Source: a virus. Taken from it: a stretch of DNA of 64,000 nucleotides. Positions 15,664 to 23,070 of the stretch are shown one piece after another; the first letter of the stretch is position 1; each line of letters begins with the position of its first letter. The stretch spans positions 1 through 64,000 of the IMG/VR virus record IMGVR_UViG_3300045120_000483. The stretch is one strand, 5' to 3'. The notes below the pieces were generated by a model that made no database searches, was not told the DNA's origin, and saw nothing but the letters and a program-made list of their open reading frames with translations. The position numbers were made by a program, and so were the translations under genes.

Positions 15664-16055
15664 CACAGGACCTCCCATTTCTCCCGAATGACTTGAGCAA
15701 TCTCCCTCAGGGGCATTCCGACATCATTCAGGGCCGCCAAAGACATCCAATATTCTCCCTTATAAAGAACCTCCGTTTTGTCCTGAAATAGCCCGATATC
15801 TGATTTCATCCCCAACAAATCCCGGGTTTCATGATCAAGCCACCGGGTCTGAAGACTGAACTCCTTTGTCACCGGATCATAGGGGGTAAGTTCATGAAGG
15901 CTGTTTTTCCTTTTGAATTTATTACCCAGCATGGCGTGGGCATGGCCCAGACAACACCGCGCCCTTCCATCGGGGGCACACAACATCCCCTTGGCTTGCC
16001 TCAGATTCGGATTCTCCAGATAAGTAGCCCATCGCATCGCCCATTGCTTATTCAT
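15663..16055 (-). CDS. Diverged MKKEIADKW-family early protein
   Basis: 130 residues. It is distantly related to the genes at 14571, 16720 and 17574: an N-terminal WATYLENP helix, ARCCLGHAHAMLG in place of GYCCLGRLHVVLG, a WLDHETRDLLGM segment and a C-terminal LNDVGMPLREIAQVIREKWE. It carries an insertion of about 20 residues relative to the close copies. ATGA overlap upstream, TGATG overlap downstream. Confidence 0.65.
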   Translation of the reverse strand: MNKQWAMRWATYLENPNLRQAKGMLCAPDGRARCCLGHAHAMLGNKFKRKNSLHELTPYDPVTKEFSLQTRWLDHETRDLLGMKSDIGLFQDKTEVLYKGEYWMSLAALNDVGMPLREIAQVIREKWEVL

Positions 16056-16720
16056 GAATATTTCTCCCTGAGTTGTGGATAAGTTAGTAGCAAAAGAGCA
16101 TTTCCATATGTGTGACCCAACGCATTATTTGATATCTTGTCCAAAATTTTCGGATACGTGAAATTTTCTTTATGCATAGGGGCATTGACTACCGTTCGAA
16201 CCGTCTGAGAATCAACATAAAATTTATGACCATGAGCCATCAGAAACCGGGATAAAAGACAACTCCGACCATCGATATAGCTATAATCTGTCCGGGGGTT
16301 CTGGGTCAGCAGCCATGCCTTCAGGTTCTCCACCGTCATGAGCTTTTCCAGCTTGTCATGAAGAGTTTCTTCCTTGATCTGTCTAATATGGCCCCGATAA
16401 TGCCTCTCAATGTACTTGATGGCATTACCATATGTTCTATGGGAAGCTCTTTCATGAGCATTTTGATGAGTTGTTCCTATTTCCCAACACCTATTACTAA
16501 TCCTATCCAACTCCCGGGGTATCGAAAAATAAACCCCCTCAGTTGTGTACCCAAAAGCAGGCCCCACATTGCTAATATTAACGCCGTTGGTCTTCAGGTA
16601 TCGGGTCAACAAACAACATCCACAAACACAACTATATCTCCGATTGGGAGACTTCTGCCTCTTCAGCCACGCATAAAGATTTGGAATGGTCAGAAGGGCT
16701 TCAATTTCTTGGGTATTCAT
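16052..16720 (-). CDS. Early protein with internal tandem duplication
   Basis: 222 residues, starting at an ATG that overlaps the upstream stop (TGATG). Two halves repeat the same plan: a helix ending NLYAWL or NLKAWL, a Tyr-rich stretch, a CLLTRYL or CLLSRFL motif, a segment ending in LDRISN or LDKISN, and a TYGNA motif. The product at 15327 is a single frameshifted unit of this family. No function is known; the Cys-rich CVCGCCLL segment in the first half could bind a metal but the second half lacks it. Confidence 0.6.
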   Translation of the reverse strand: MNTQEIEALLTIPNLYAWLKRQKSPNRRYSCVCGCCLLTRYLKTNGVNISNVGPAFGYTTEGVYFSIPRELDRISNRCWEIGTTHQNAHERASHRTYGNAIKYIERHYRGHIRQIKEETLHDKLEKLMTVENLKAWLLTQNPRTDYSYIDGRSCLLSRFLMAHGHKFYVDSQTVRTVVNAPMHKENFTYPKILDKISNNALGHTYGNALLLLTYPQLREKYS

Positions 16721-17025
16721 CACAATCTCTCCCAGTTCTCTTCGATGATATCTGCTATTTCTTCGAAGGTCAGACCTTCATCGTTGAATTGAGACAGACA
16801 AAACCCCCCATTACTATCACCAAAATAACCGGTGGAAGTTTTCACCCCGCTCAATTCCATGGCTTCAGCGGACAAATATCGATATCCATATGTCGAAAGT
16901 CCCAGGACGACATGCAACCGCCCCAGACAACAGTATCCTTTTTCATCGTCCCCCAAACGACCCGTTCTCTGCTTGGGGCCGCTTCGAAGGTCTGCGATCC
17001 ACATATCTGCTATTTCTTTTTTCAT
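16720..17025 (-). CDS. Early protein of the MKKEIADKW family, copy 2
   Basis: 101 residues with the complete family pattern: MKKEIADMWIADLRSG, GYCCLGRLHVVLG, YLSAEAMELSG and FNDEGLTFEEIADIIEENW. It is very similar to the copies at 14571 and 17574, which points to recent duplications inside one operon. Unknown function. Confidence 0.65.
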   Translation of the reverse strand: MKKEIADMWIADLRSGPKQRTGRLGDDEKGYCCLGRLHVVLGLSTYGYRYLSAEAMELSGVKTSTGYFGDSNGGFCLSQFNDEGLTFEEIADIIEENWERL

Positions 17026-17028
17026 TTC

Positions 17029-17265
17029 TCACCCTTTCCATAATACTGCGTTTGATACCCACCGCTCCCGGGCGACATCACTTACTTCCCAGGCAACTCT
17101 TGTCTTGTCCTTATCCAGATCAAAATCCACTACCAGCAACCGGATTCCTTCCCAACCCTTCATTTTAACAATGTCCCCAATCTGGAATTTATTGCGGCGG
17201 GGCGGAGGAGTGTTTAGGGAAACCGGGGGATTCGGAGGAGGTGTTTTGTTATCAGATGCCAACAT
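17029..17265 (-). CDS. Small early protein with Pro-rich N-terminus
   Basis: 78 residues. The first 24 are rich in Pro, Asn and Ser. The rest looks like a small beta-barrel (FQIGDIVKMKGWEGIRLLVVDFD) similar in pattern to SH3-like regulators, but no family could be named. Three bases separate it from the next gene downstream and three from the one upstream. Confidence 0.5.
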   Translation of the reverse strand: MLASDNKTPPPNPPVSLNTPPPRRNKFQIGDIVKMKGWEGIRLLVVDFDLDKDKTRVAWEVSDVARERWVSNAVLWKG

Positions 17266-17268
17266 GTT

Positions 17269-17577
17269 TCATCCCCAGGTAACTACACCCGTCTCCGCAA
17301 TCTTCCGAAGGGTTCGAACGGCCATCTCTCTGGTAATGTCCGATAAACGAAGTCCATTATCAGGAGCTAAAAAAAGAATGTCCCCTTGATAAGTGTCAAA
17401 ATCTAGCAATGGGTTAATATCCCTGGAATAAACGAAACCCTTGTTTTCTTCATATGCCGGAAGAAACAGGCGGGCGGCATAATCCAATAGACACGTTTCA
17501 TGTCGTGCCATATTAAATGGATAATCAGTTCGGGCCTCAACGAAATCCGCAAAACGAAGAAGACGTTCCTTGTTCAT
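17269..17577 (-). CDS. Early protein, hypothetical
   Basis: 102 residues from MNKERLLRFADFVE; the ATG at 17577 follows GGAGG and overlaps the upstream stop (ATGA), and an earlier in-frame ATG overlaps that ribosome site so is unlikely. The sequence has an N-terminal helix, a CLLDYAARLFL segment and a C-terminal LSDITREMAVRTLRKI helix. It may be a distant cousin of phage proteins with the CxxGxA helix, but that is weak. Confidence 0.55.
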   Translation of the reverse strand: MNKERLLRFADFVEARTDYPFNMARHETCLLDYAARLFLPAYEENKGFVYSRDINPLLDFDTYQGDILFLAPDNGLRLSDITREMAVRTLRKIAETGVVTWG

Positions 17578-17888
17578 AGTTCCTCCCAAAAATATTCGAT
17601 CAGGTCCGCAATTTGGTCGAAAGTCAGGCCCGAATCATTAACGGACGCCAAATGATCCTGATACAAATCAAACGGGGACCCGAAGTTTCCCATCGTTGAA
17701 CTCATACCAGCCGCGATCATATGTTCTTCCGAAAGAAAAGCAGAAACCGGCATGAAATCCATATTCAAGACAACACAGAGTCGTCCCAAACAACAATATC
17801 CTTTTTCATCGTCTCCCAAAGCATTTTTTCCCTGCTTGGGGCCGCTTCGAAGGTCTGCAACCCACTTATCTGCTATTTCTTTCTTCAT
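17574..17888 (-). CDS. Early protein of the MKKEIADKW family, copy 3
   Basis: 104 residues: MKKEIADKWVADLRSG, GYCCLGRLCVVLN, FLSEEHMIAAG and VNDSGLTFDQIADLIE. The third close copy of the family in this operon. A short spacer with AGGA precedes the start. Unknown function. Confidence 0.65.
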   Translation of the reverse strand: MKKEIADKWVADLRSGPKQGKNALGDDEKGYCCLGRLCVVLNMDFMPVSAFLSEEHMIAAGMSSTMGNFGSPFDLYQDHLASVNDSGLTFDQIADLIEYFWEEL

Positions 17889-17897
17889 AAGAAATCC

Positions 17898-18365
17898 TCA
17901 AAAGTCGTATTGTTTGTTCATCGTCTTTTTGAAGGCCACAAATTCCCGAATTCGTCGGGCCGCGTATCTTTCCGACTTGGCACCTTTGCGATATTTGTGC
18001 GGATAAAACAGGGGAAGAAACAAATAATCTGCTTCCTCTTCCGTCAGACCAAAAAACTCCTTGGCGGCTTCAAAACCATCAAACGTATCCCAACCGTTGT
18101 CATAGACGATTTCAAACACATTATCAAAATCCTCATTCTTTTTGATCTTAACTCCTTCCTTTTCGAAGATACCGGAGAGAACCATGGACCCCCAGGCACA
18201 AGCCGTCGTACCGCATGAGTTTTCGGGTTCCTCTTCCTTAGAGAGAATCCAATTATGCATATCAAATTTATTGCTCTTAGGATTTTTAGAATTCTTGATC
18301 AAGAGAGCCGCCCCCTTCAGAAGCCGGGGACCATGAAGATAAACATCGAACGTATAGTTAGCCAT
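17898..18365 (-). CDS. First gene of the early operon, hypothetical
   Basis: 155 residues from MANYTFDVYL; the ATG at 18365 sits 6 nt after AAGGAGG, better than the ATG one codon upstream. The middle has GTTACAWGSMVL and the C-terminal half WDTFDGFEAAKEFFGLTEEEADYLF. This pair of motifs (C-G-T-x-AC-x-G and FFGL-T-x-x-x-A-x-x-LF) is known in many phage and bacterial proteins of unknown function. A sigma-70-like promoter lies directly upstream. Confidence 0.65.
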   Translation of the reverse strand: MANYTFDVYLHGPRLLKGAALLIKNSKNPKSNKFDMHNWILSKEEEPENSCGTTACAWGSMVLSGIFEKEGVKIKKNEDFDNVFEIVYDNGWDTFDGFEAAKEFFGLTEEEADYLFLPLFYPHKYRKGAKSERYAARRIREFVAFKKTMNKQYDF

Positions 18366-18397
18366 CATAAACCTCCTTCATTTCGTTCATAAATCAG

Positions 18398-18426
18398 ACT
18401 GTAAGTGATAAGAGAGAACATGTCAA
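18398..18426 (-). promoter_or_regulatory. Early promoter of the 14335-18365 operon
   Basis: TTGACA at 18426-18421, a 17-nt spacer and TACAGT at 18403-18398. The transcript start would fall about 25 nt before the first start codon. Confidence 0.7.
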
Positions 18427-18461
18427 GACGTATTTTCGAAATAAAAATGACAGAATGGGGG

Positions 18462-18484
18462 AAGAGGGGGAGTTACCCCCTCTT
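18462..18484 (-). terminator. Hairpin after the DUF932 gene
   Basis: A perfect 9-bp stem AAGAGGGGG/CCCCCTCTT with a 5-nt loop lies 9 nt past the stop. No T run follows, so it may terminate weakly or protect the 3' end. Confidence 0.5.
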
Positions 18485-18492
18485 TCGGTCCT

Positions 18493-19608
18493 TTACCGGG
18501 GCCGCAAGGGCTGCTTAAGTAGGTCATTGATGTACTTGCTATCCTGGGTCTTTTCGCTGACGGCCTTCAGCAATTCACCATCCGTCATGGCATAAAGAAC
18601 CTGAACAGCTTCCGCCTTCATTTTCGCCCCGGTGCCGAACTGAGTGGCGTAGAGGCGGGCCTCTTGCTCTCCATAACCGGTATCCCGGGTACCCCGGTCA
18701 TGATCGACATAGCGGGTCGCGGCATTCAACGCCGTCCAGACCGTTCCGGTCTCCGTCCCTTCCACGACGGTCGCCTTGTAAGCTGCATTAAGCATTTCAA
18801 ACTGGTTCACCTTCCGGGTGCCGACCTCCGAAGCGGGCGTGTCAAAGGGAATATCCAGGAGGGTCTTGAAGAACTTGGAGACCTGATCCTTGGAGAAATG
18901 GGTTTGCGACATGGCGTCCCCCATCGCTTTGAAGTTGGCGAAACCTTTAATGATTTCAGCCAGTTCCTTACCAACAGCTTCGGCGTTGAAGTTGGTGTTG
19001 TGACGGGTCTTGACGATGCCACCCTTACCGGCCAGAGCGGCAGAGAGGGTATTTCGGCAAACCACCCGAACCACCGTCGCCATATTGACGGTAGCGGCCG
19101 TCTGATCGAAAGAGGTCGTCATCAACAAACGGGCCCGGTGGGCATCTCCCCCGACCGTATAATCCGTCCCGTCATCAAAAACAGCCGTCGCCCAAATCTG
19201 CTTACCGCCCCGGAGATTTCCGGCAACATCAAGCTTGAAGCGGGAATCGACGCTGATATAATCATCAAAAAATTCCAGCGTCTCAATGGGCTGGACCGGC
19301 TTATAGGAGTCGGTGGCATATCCCAGGCAAAAACCGGTATCGCCCCGGACGATATGCTTCTGACCGTCCACAAGAAGCAGACCGTCCGCCAGCTTGTTGG
19401 CCAGAGTGGTTTCCAACTGCGTACCGCGAAGGTCCGCATAGGCCGGGACCAGAAGAGCCGTCCAATCCAGACCAGAGGCCCGGGCCCAATCCTCAATGGA
19501 CATGCCCTCTTGCATTTGCTGGCCCAGCTTGTGCCAGATGTCCTTGCGATCTCCCAGGAAAGCGATTGCGTTCCGGCCGTCCGCCGTCGTTGCGATATTG
19601 TGCGACAT
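18493..19608 (-). CDS. DUF932-domain protein
   Basis: 371 residues from MSHNIATTADGR; this ATG follows a GGAGG site, whereas the longer frame has none. The pattern DIWHKLGQQMQEG near the N-terminus, a GYATDSYKPVQPIETLEFFDDY stretch split over the first third, and VRVVCRNTL in the middle are landmarks of DUF932, a family found on phages, plasmids and in some cases next to CRISPR or recombination genes. Its role is not settled. It has its own promoter and hairpin, so it is a single-gene unit. A 345-codon antisense frame over it is a shadow. Confidence 0.8.
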   Translation of the reverse strand: MSHNIATTADGRNAIAFLGDRKDIWHKLGQQMQEGMSIEDWARASGLDWTALLVPAYADLRGTQLETTLANKLADGLLLVDGQKHIVRGDTGFCLGYATDSYKPVQPIETLEFFDDYISVDSRFKLDVAGNLRGGKQIWATAVFDDGTDYTVGGDAHRARLLMTTSFDQTAATVNMATVVRVVCRNTLSAALAGKGGIVKTRHNTNFNAEAVGKELAEIIKGFANFKAMGDAMSQTHFSKDQVSKFFKTLLDIPFDTPASEVGTRKVNQFEMLNAAYKATVVEGTETGTVWTALNAATRYVDHDRGTRDTGYGEQEARLYATQFGTGAKMKAEAVQVLYAMTDGELLKAVSEKTQDSKYINDLLKQPLRPR

Positions 19609-19643
19609 TTCATAATCCTCCGTTTCTGTGGAACTGATGATTA

Positions 19644-19672
19644 TGTATCGCACTTTAGGACTAAGATGTCAA
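19644..19672 (-). promoter_or_regulatory. Early promoter of the DUF932 gene
   Basis: TTGACA (19672-19667), 17-nt spacer, GATACA (19649-19644). The -35 box is flanked by an inverted repeat, ACTAAGA at 19660-19666 and TCTTAGT at 19674-19680, a possible operator. The box overlaps the end of the upstream gene. Confidence 0.65.
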
Positions 19673-19956
19673 GTCTTAGTTTCCTTCAAAACGATTTTTA
19701 GCTCCGTTTTGCAAACTCCTTCCCTAACGGCATCCTCCGACATAATGTTGTCGGTACGGATCAGCGCCTCTGACCAGAACATCAGCTTGTCGGCATCGTC
19801 CTGACAAAGGGAGAAGATCATGCGGTGGGCCTCAACATAGGCGATGCGCACGTTGGCGAAATTGATCAACACATCCTGGGGGGTCAAAGAAGTCTGTTCG
19901 ACTTCATCAATAAAAACCTTGTTTTTGTGAAAATCAACCTCAATAACTTGTCCCAT
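19669..19956 (-). CDS. Early protein, hypothetical
   Basis: 95 residues: an N-terminal strand-rich segment (VIEVDFHKNKVFIDEV), then two helices (VRIAYVEAHRMIFSLCQ and KLMFWSEALIRTDN). AGGGAGG lies a little far (about 12 nt) upstream of the start. No family was recognised and no clear promoter is visible in the 183-base gap upstream. Confidence 0.5.
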   Translation of the reverse strand: MGQVIEVDFHKNKVFIDEVEQTSLTPQDVLINFANVRIAYVEAHRMIFSLCQDDADKLMFWSEALIRTDNIMSEDAVREGVCKTELKIVLKETKT

Positions 19957-20139
19957 CCCTTTTATGCCTCCCTGAAATGTGAGCTATATTGACCAACTTC
20001 GGAACCGGTACCATAGTCCCGGGACAACCACAAGCTTTATTAATGCCATTTTTACCCCATTTCTACCGGAGGGGGTGATTTTCCATAAAAAAAGGACCGG
20101 AAAATCCGGTCCCTTTCTCAAATCCCCAAAAACTTAAGA
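19957..20139. other. Intergenic gap
   Basis: 183 bases holding the terminator of the upstream gene at 20087-20112. A 21-codon minus-strand frame beginning MALIKLVVV is present near 20050 with a GGGG site, but nothing else supports it. Confidence 0.4.
20087..20112 (-). terminator. Rho-independent terminator
   Basis: GGACCGGA/TCCGGTCC stem (20094-20112) followed on the minus strand by seven T at 20093-20087. It ends the one-gene unit of 20140-20409. Confidence 0.85.
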
Positions 20140-20409
20140 TTAAGCCACCTTGCGGAGGCGTCCCGGTCCATTCTTTACGGCCTTTGTCGTATTGAATGGG
20201 ATTGAGTCAGCAGAGGGTTGAACAGGGACTAGTCCCTCCGACCCCATTTGAGACAGGGCCTTCTTGACAGTCTCAACACCGTAGCGTTTAACTAGGTTCT
20301 TGGACTGTTCCAGTTCAGCAGCAAGTTGCTGAAGGTGAGGATTCAAAATACCGGCTTGCAACCTCTTGGTTGTCAACTTGAAGCCCGTCTTTGCAATACC
20401 TTTAGGCAT
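20140..20409 (-). CDS. Small basic early protein, hypothetical
   Basis: 89 residues, Lys/Leu-rich in the first half (KRLQAGILNPHLQQLAAELEQ) and Pro/Asn-rich at the C-terminus ending GPGRLRKVA. A helical stretch of 40 residues suggests a dimer or nucleic acid binder, but no family was recognised. The gene has its own promoter, a leader of about 50 nt, an AAGGAG site and a strong terminator, so it is expressed alone. Confidence 0.6.
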   Translation of the reverse strand: MPKGIAKTGFKLTTKRLQAGILNPHLQQLAAELEQSKNLVKRYGVETVKKALSQMGSEGLVPVQPSADSIPFNTTKAVKNGPGRLRKVA

Positions 20410-20468
20410 GGTCCTTCACTCCTTCTCTCTGTCGATGACACTCATCCGTTGAACCTCCCTACAACATG

Positions 20469-20496
20469 TGTATAGATGAAAGGTTCCTATTGTCAA
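20469..20496 (-). promoter_or_regulatory. Early promoter of 20140-20409
   Basis: TTGACA (20496-20491), 16-nt spacer and TATACA (20474-20469). The only annotated copy with a 16-nt spacer. Confidence 0.7.
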
Positions 20497-20511
20497 GAGA
20501 AAAAATGTAAA

Positions 20512-20751
20512 TTAGAGATATCCCTGAACCAATTGGTAAATTGCCGCCCAGGTGTGATCGTCAATTGAATCCAGGTCCGCCTTTGTCAGGACTAACTCCG
20601 AATGACTTTCGGCGGCATTATACATCGTCCATTTTACCGAATTCGGTAATGGGTCCCATAACTTAGCTTCCTGAAGCTTGCCTGGAACAAAGCCTGCATA
20701 AAAACCAGAAATATGAACGGGGACCTCAAAATTGTAATGTCTTGAACTCAT
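20512..20751 (-). CDS. Last gene of the 28311 operon, hypothetical
   Basis: 79 residues, with aromatic residues spread through the N-terminal half (NFEVPVHISGFYAGFVPG) and a C-terminal DDHTWAAIYQLVQGYL helix. It overlaps the exonuclease gene by 26 bases and no promoter lies between, so it is co-transcribed with it. Function unknown. Confidence 0.5.
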   Translation of the reverse strand: MSSRHYNFEVPVHISGFYAGFVPGKLQEAKLWDPLPNSVKWTMYNAAESHSELVLTKADLDSIDDHTWAAIYQLVQGYL

Positions 20752-21388
20752 GAAAGATTTTCCTTACTTGGTCACGATATGTTGATGCCCGGGTGATATC
20801 AACCTGGGGCTTTTCCAGAGTATTTAGCACAATCACCATGTTGTAAGGAACCTCTATCTGGTAGAGTTCTTCAATCATCATACCATATGTAGTGGCTTGC
20901 AGTCTGTATTTGAGCCATCTATCATCCCCCGGCTTAAGTTTGGCCCGGGCCGTCTTGTAGTCCGTCACGGCATTAAATTTGGAGTTCCAGCGGGCAAAAA
21001 GATCGGCAGTTCCGGCCGTTTCCAGAGTTGCAGAATACAGGGGTAGCTCTATTCCATAAACCGTCAGATCAGCCCTTTCAAAAATCGGTTTGGCCTTATG
21101 GAATAAAGCATAATTGATGGCATCGACTTTTTTAAGGGACTGTCCTTCTAGGTAGTCCTCAAACATTTTATGGACGGCCGTACCTCTGGTTCGGGCGGAT
21201 TGTGATATTTGACCGGCCTCATCCTCCCCAATGTCAGCAATCCATTGATCTAGCTTCTTACTGGATAGCATCCGACCCAGAACAGTTGTGACAGACGGGA
21301 ACTTTCCGGATGGAGTATCATAGACCCGACCCCCCTTAGTCAGGACAGCCGGAAGAGGAACGAACGGCAATCGTTCATGAGTGATCAC
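20726..21388 (-). CDS. PD-(D/E)XK exonuclease, RecB/Cas4-like
   Basis: 220 residues. The start is GTG, coupled to the upstream gene by a GTGA overlap. Visible motifs are FPSVTTVLG near the N-terminus, RGTAVHKMFEDYL (about 68-80), GTADLFARW (about 125-133) and VTDYKTARAKL (about 140), which supply the His, Asp and D-x-K residues of the PD-(D/E)XK fold. A QATTYGMMIEEL helix closes the core. Proteins of this layout are encoded by many T4-like phages and are thought to act in DNA degradation or recombination. Confidence 0.8.
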   Translation of the reverse strand: MITHERLPFVPLPAVLTKGGRVYDTPSGKFPSVTTVLGRMLSSKKLDQWIADIGEDEAGQISQSARTRGTAVHKMFEDYLEGQSLKKVDAINYALFHKAKPIFERADLTVYGIELPLYSATLETAGTADLFARWNSKFNAVTDYKTARAKLKPGDDRWLKYRLQATTYGMMIEELYQIEVPYNMVIVLNTLEKPQVDITRASTYRDQVRKIFHEFKTLQF

Positions 21389-21627
21389 ACTTCCCCCAGG
21401 CCGGGTATATTCATGCCACTTCCCGGGTTGGCCTTCTTGATGGATTTTAGTTTGTTAACAAAATGATTATCAGGCTTGATCGAATAAACATTGTATCCCG
21501 GGATGGGCGCGCCGCACGCAATCTCCCATGCCGGGTTATCCTTTTCCCATTGGATCGATTCAGAGATAGACATTGTTAGGGTCTTCTCTTTCTTGGTTTT
21601 CAAATTTCGTACTGTATATGTTGGCAT
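21385..21627 (-). CDS. Small conserved T4-like protein, MPTY family
   Basis: 80 residues. The start at 21627 is fixed by a TAATG overlap with the gene before it. It begins MPTYTVRNLKTKKEKT and ends in KSIKKANPGSGMNIP. To my recollection, T4-like phages carry a short protein with this MPTY-R-N start and KSIKKAN end, often annotated as FmdB/zinc-ribbon-like; the ribbon cysteines are absent here. Role unknown. Confidence 0.6.
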   Translation of the reverse strand: MPTYTVRNLKTKKEKTLTMSISESIQWEKDNPAWEIACGAPIPGYNVYSIKPDNHFVNKLKSIKKANPGSGMNIPGLGEV

Positions 21628-21785
21628 TAGAATATTGTTACCTCTATCTCTTCTACTTCCGGCCATTCGTTCGCAATCATTTCTTTAATTGCAATCTTGG
21701 TCAGGCTTTCTTCTAAATCGGTGAAATTTTCCACCATCAACGAATTAAACAACTCCCGACTAAACCGCATTTCCAGGCTCTTCAT
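21627..21785 (-). CDS. 52-residue acidic protein
   Basis: A short frame beginning MKSLEMRFSRELFNSL and ending EIEVTIF. It is supported by overlaps on both sides: its start lies inside the upstream gene and its stop overlaps the next ATG (TAATG). Probably a helical protein; no family known. Confidence 0.55.
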   Translation of the reverse strand: MKSLEMRFSRELFNSLMVENFTDLEESLTKIAIKEMIANEWPEVEEIEVTIF

Positions 21786-21924
21786 CGGGCTCCTTTTTCT
21801 TTTCCTCTAGGACGGCATGTTTGACGTGAATCTTCTCATGTCGCTTGCGACGAAGTTCCCCCAGGCGGCGGCGTTCCGCCACGTCATCAATATCGTCATC
21901 CCGGTGTTTAAAGCTTTTGCTCAT
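21760..21924 (-). CDS. 54-residue highly charged protein
   Basis: Begins MSKSFKHRDDDIDD and continues with an Arg/Lys-rich stretch and an acidic tail. Short proteins with RxxDDD and basic tails occur in the same neighbourhood of other T4-like phages. It overlaps both neighbours, and its start lies inside the DUF6433-like gene. Confidence 0.5.
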   Translation of the reverse strand: MSKSFKHRDDDIDDVAERRRLGELRRKRHEKIHVKHAVLEEKKKEPDEEPGNAV

Positions 21925-22711
21925 TTGCTATTTTTCTGGCTGATTTCTCTAACAGCTTTTTCTCTTTTCGGGCCCTTGCCTTGGCGGCATTCGTCTCCCG
22001 TCCCTTTGCCAAAGCCGCCAAAGATGCAGCGGAGACAGGTTTCTTTTCCTTAGGTACCTTAAGGACCGGGGCGACATTTTTCGGGGTATCGAAGGGTATA
22101 TCCGGAATATTATAATTTTTTTCAGTCATAATATCTTTAACGGGAGCCGGTTTGTCATCATTTGTCATCGGAGGGGGATTTAAAGGATGAACAACCTCCG
22201 AAGGAACGACTGTTGATACCTTCTTTTTATACTTATCCAGAGCCCCTACGGAAGGCACTGAGGCCTTTTGGGGCCGGGGAGCTATCGGAACCTCTATTAG
22301 GCCCGGAAACGCTTCCTGGACAATCTCTAGGGTCAGGCCGTAGTCCTTTTCTAGCCTCTGGTCCTTAACAGAAATGACAAATTTAGCATCTTCCCCATCC
22401 AGGGACTCCAAAAATTGCACAAATTTAATCTCACGCCGAAGCTGGTCCATCTCCGGGGCATTCTGGCCCTCCAGGAAAATATACAAAAGACGGGCATTGC
22501 TATATAGCATTCCCTCAACATTGGCATTGGTAGGAGCGGGCTTATAGGGAATGAAAACATCCCGGGGAAGCAACCACTGAGGGCGGGCGTCGAATGCCAA
22601 CTGTAGCAACTTGACTAAGGGAATGCTGTGATGCTTTTGAAGATAAGGGACCCGTTCCGGACCCGGTAGTCTCATGGCATTACGAACGATTTCAGATATT
22701 CCTAATTGCAT
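21908..22711 (-). CDS. DUF6433-like conserved T4-type protein
   Basis: 267 residues. The first 140 show a pattern conserved in T4-like phages: LGISEIVRNAMRL, HSIPLVKLLQLAFD, WLLPRDVFIPYKP, LYIFLEGQNAPEM and KDYGLTLEIVQEAFPGL. I believe this is the family called DUF6433. The C-terminal half is a low-complexity Pro/Lys tail. The TAATG overlap fixes the start. The biochemical role is unknown. Confidence 0.65.
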   Translation of the reverse strand: MQLGISEIVRNAMRLPGPERVPYLQKHHSIPLVKLLQLAFDARPQWLLPRDVFIPYKPAPTNANVEGMLYSNARLLYIFLEGQNAPEMDQLRREIKFVQFLESLDGEDAKFVISVKDQRLEKDYGLTLEIVQEAFPGLIEVPIAPRPQKASVPSVGALDKYKKKVSTVVPSEVVHPLNPPPMTNDDKPAPVKDIMTEKNYNIPDIPFDTPKNVAPVLKVPKEKKPVSAASLAALAKGRETNAAKARARKEKKLLEKSARKIANEQKL

Positions 22712-23070
22712 TATTCTTCAACTTTCTTGAATGTAATTTTACCATTTTCCCCTTCTTCGAAAAACTCAGAGGCTAACTGTTGAAAGGGATGTTTCATTTC
22801 AAACCGTTTCATAATCATAGACTTTAAAGCTTCCCCGTAGAAGCTCTCTTCTTTGTTGATCGCCGGACACCGAACATGATGCCGCTCCAATATTTCAACA
22901 GCAGAAGTCAGAACCTCTGTCAGAATGTTATCGACCCGGGCCCCTTTATCCAATTCAATCTTGGGACTTAGGTCTGATAGCTTTGGAAGTTTTCCGACCC
23001 TCTTGGGGTATTTAATGCGGGCTTTCGGAAAAATGATAACATTTCCAACTTTTTCAACTCTATTTGTCAT
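22711..23070 (-). CDS. Hypothetical early protein upstream of DUF6433-like gene
   Basis: 119 residues, with IIFPKARIKYPKR near the N-terminus, a helix (VDNILTEVLTSAVEILERH) and an acidic tail. The conserved position just before the DUF6433-like gene and the TAATG overlaps at both ends support it. Possibly a partner of that protein; function unknown. Confidence 0.55.
   Translation of the reverse strand: MTNRVEKVGNVIIFPKARIKYPKRVGKLPKLSDLSPKIELDKGARVDNILTEVLTSAVEILERHHVRCPAINKEESFYGEALKSMIMKRFEMKHPFQQLASEFFEEGENGKITFKKVEE

Noticed and set aside
18664-19701. 345-codon frame on the plus strand
   Set aside because: It is antisense to the DUF932 gene, which has clear family motifs, a promoter and a ribosome site.
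20030-20075. 21-codon minus-strand frame MALIKLVVV in the gap
   Set aside because: No coupling to neighbours, no conserved pattern and it lies after a terminator.
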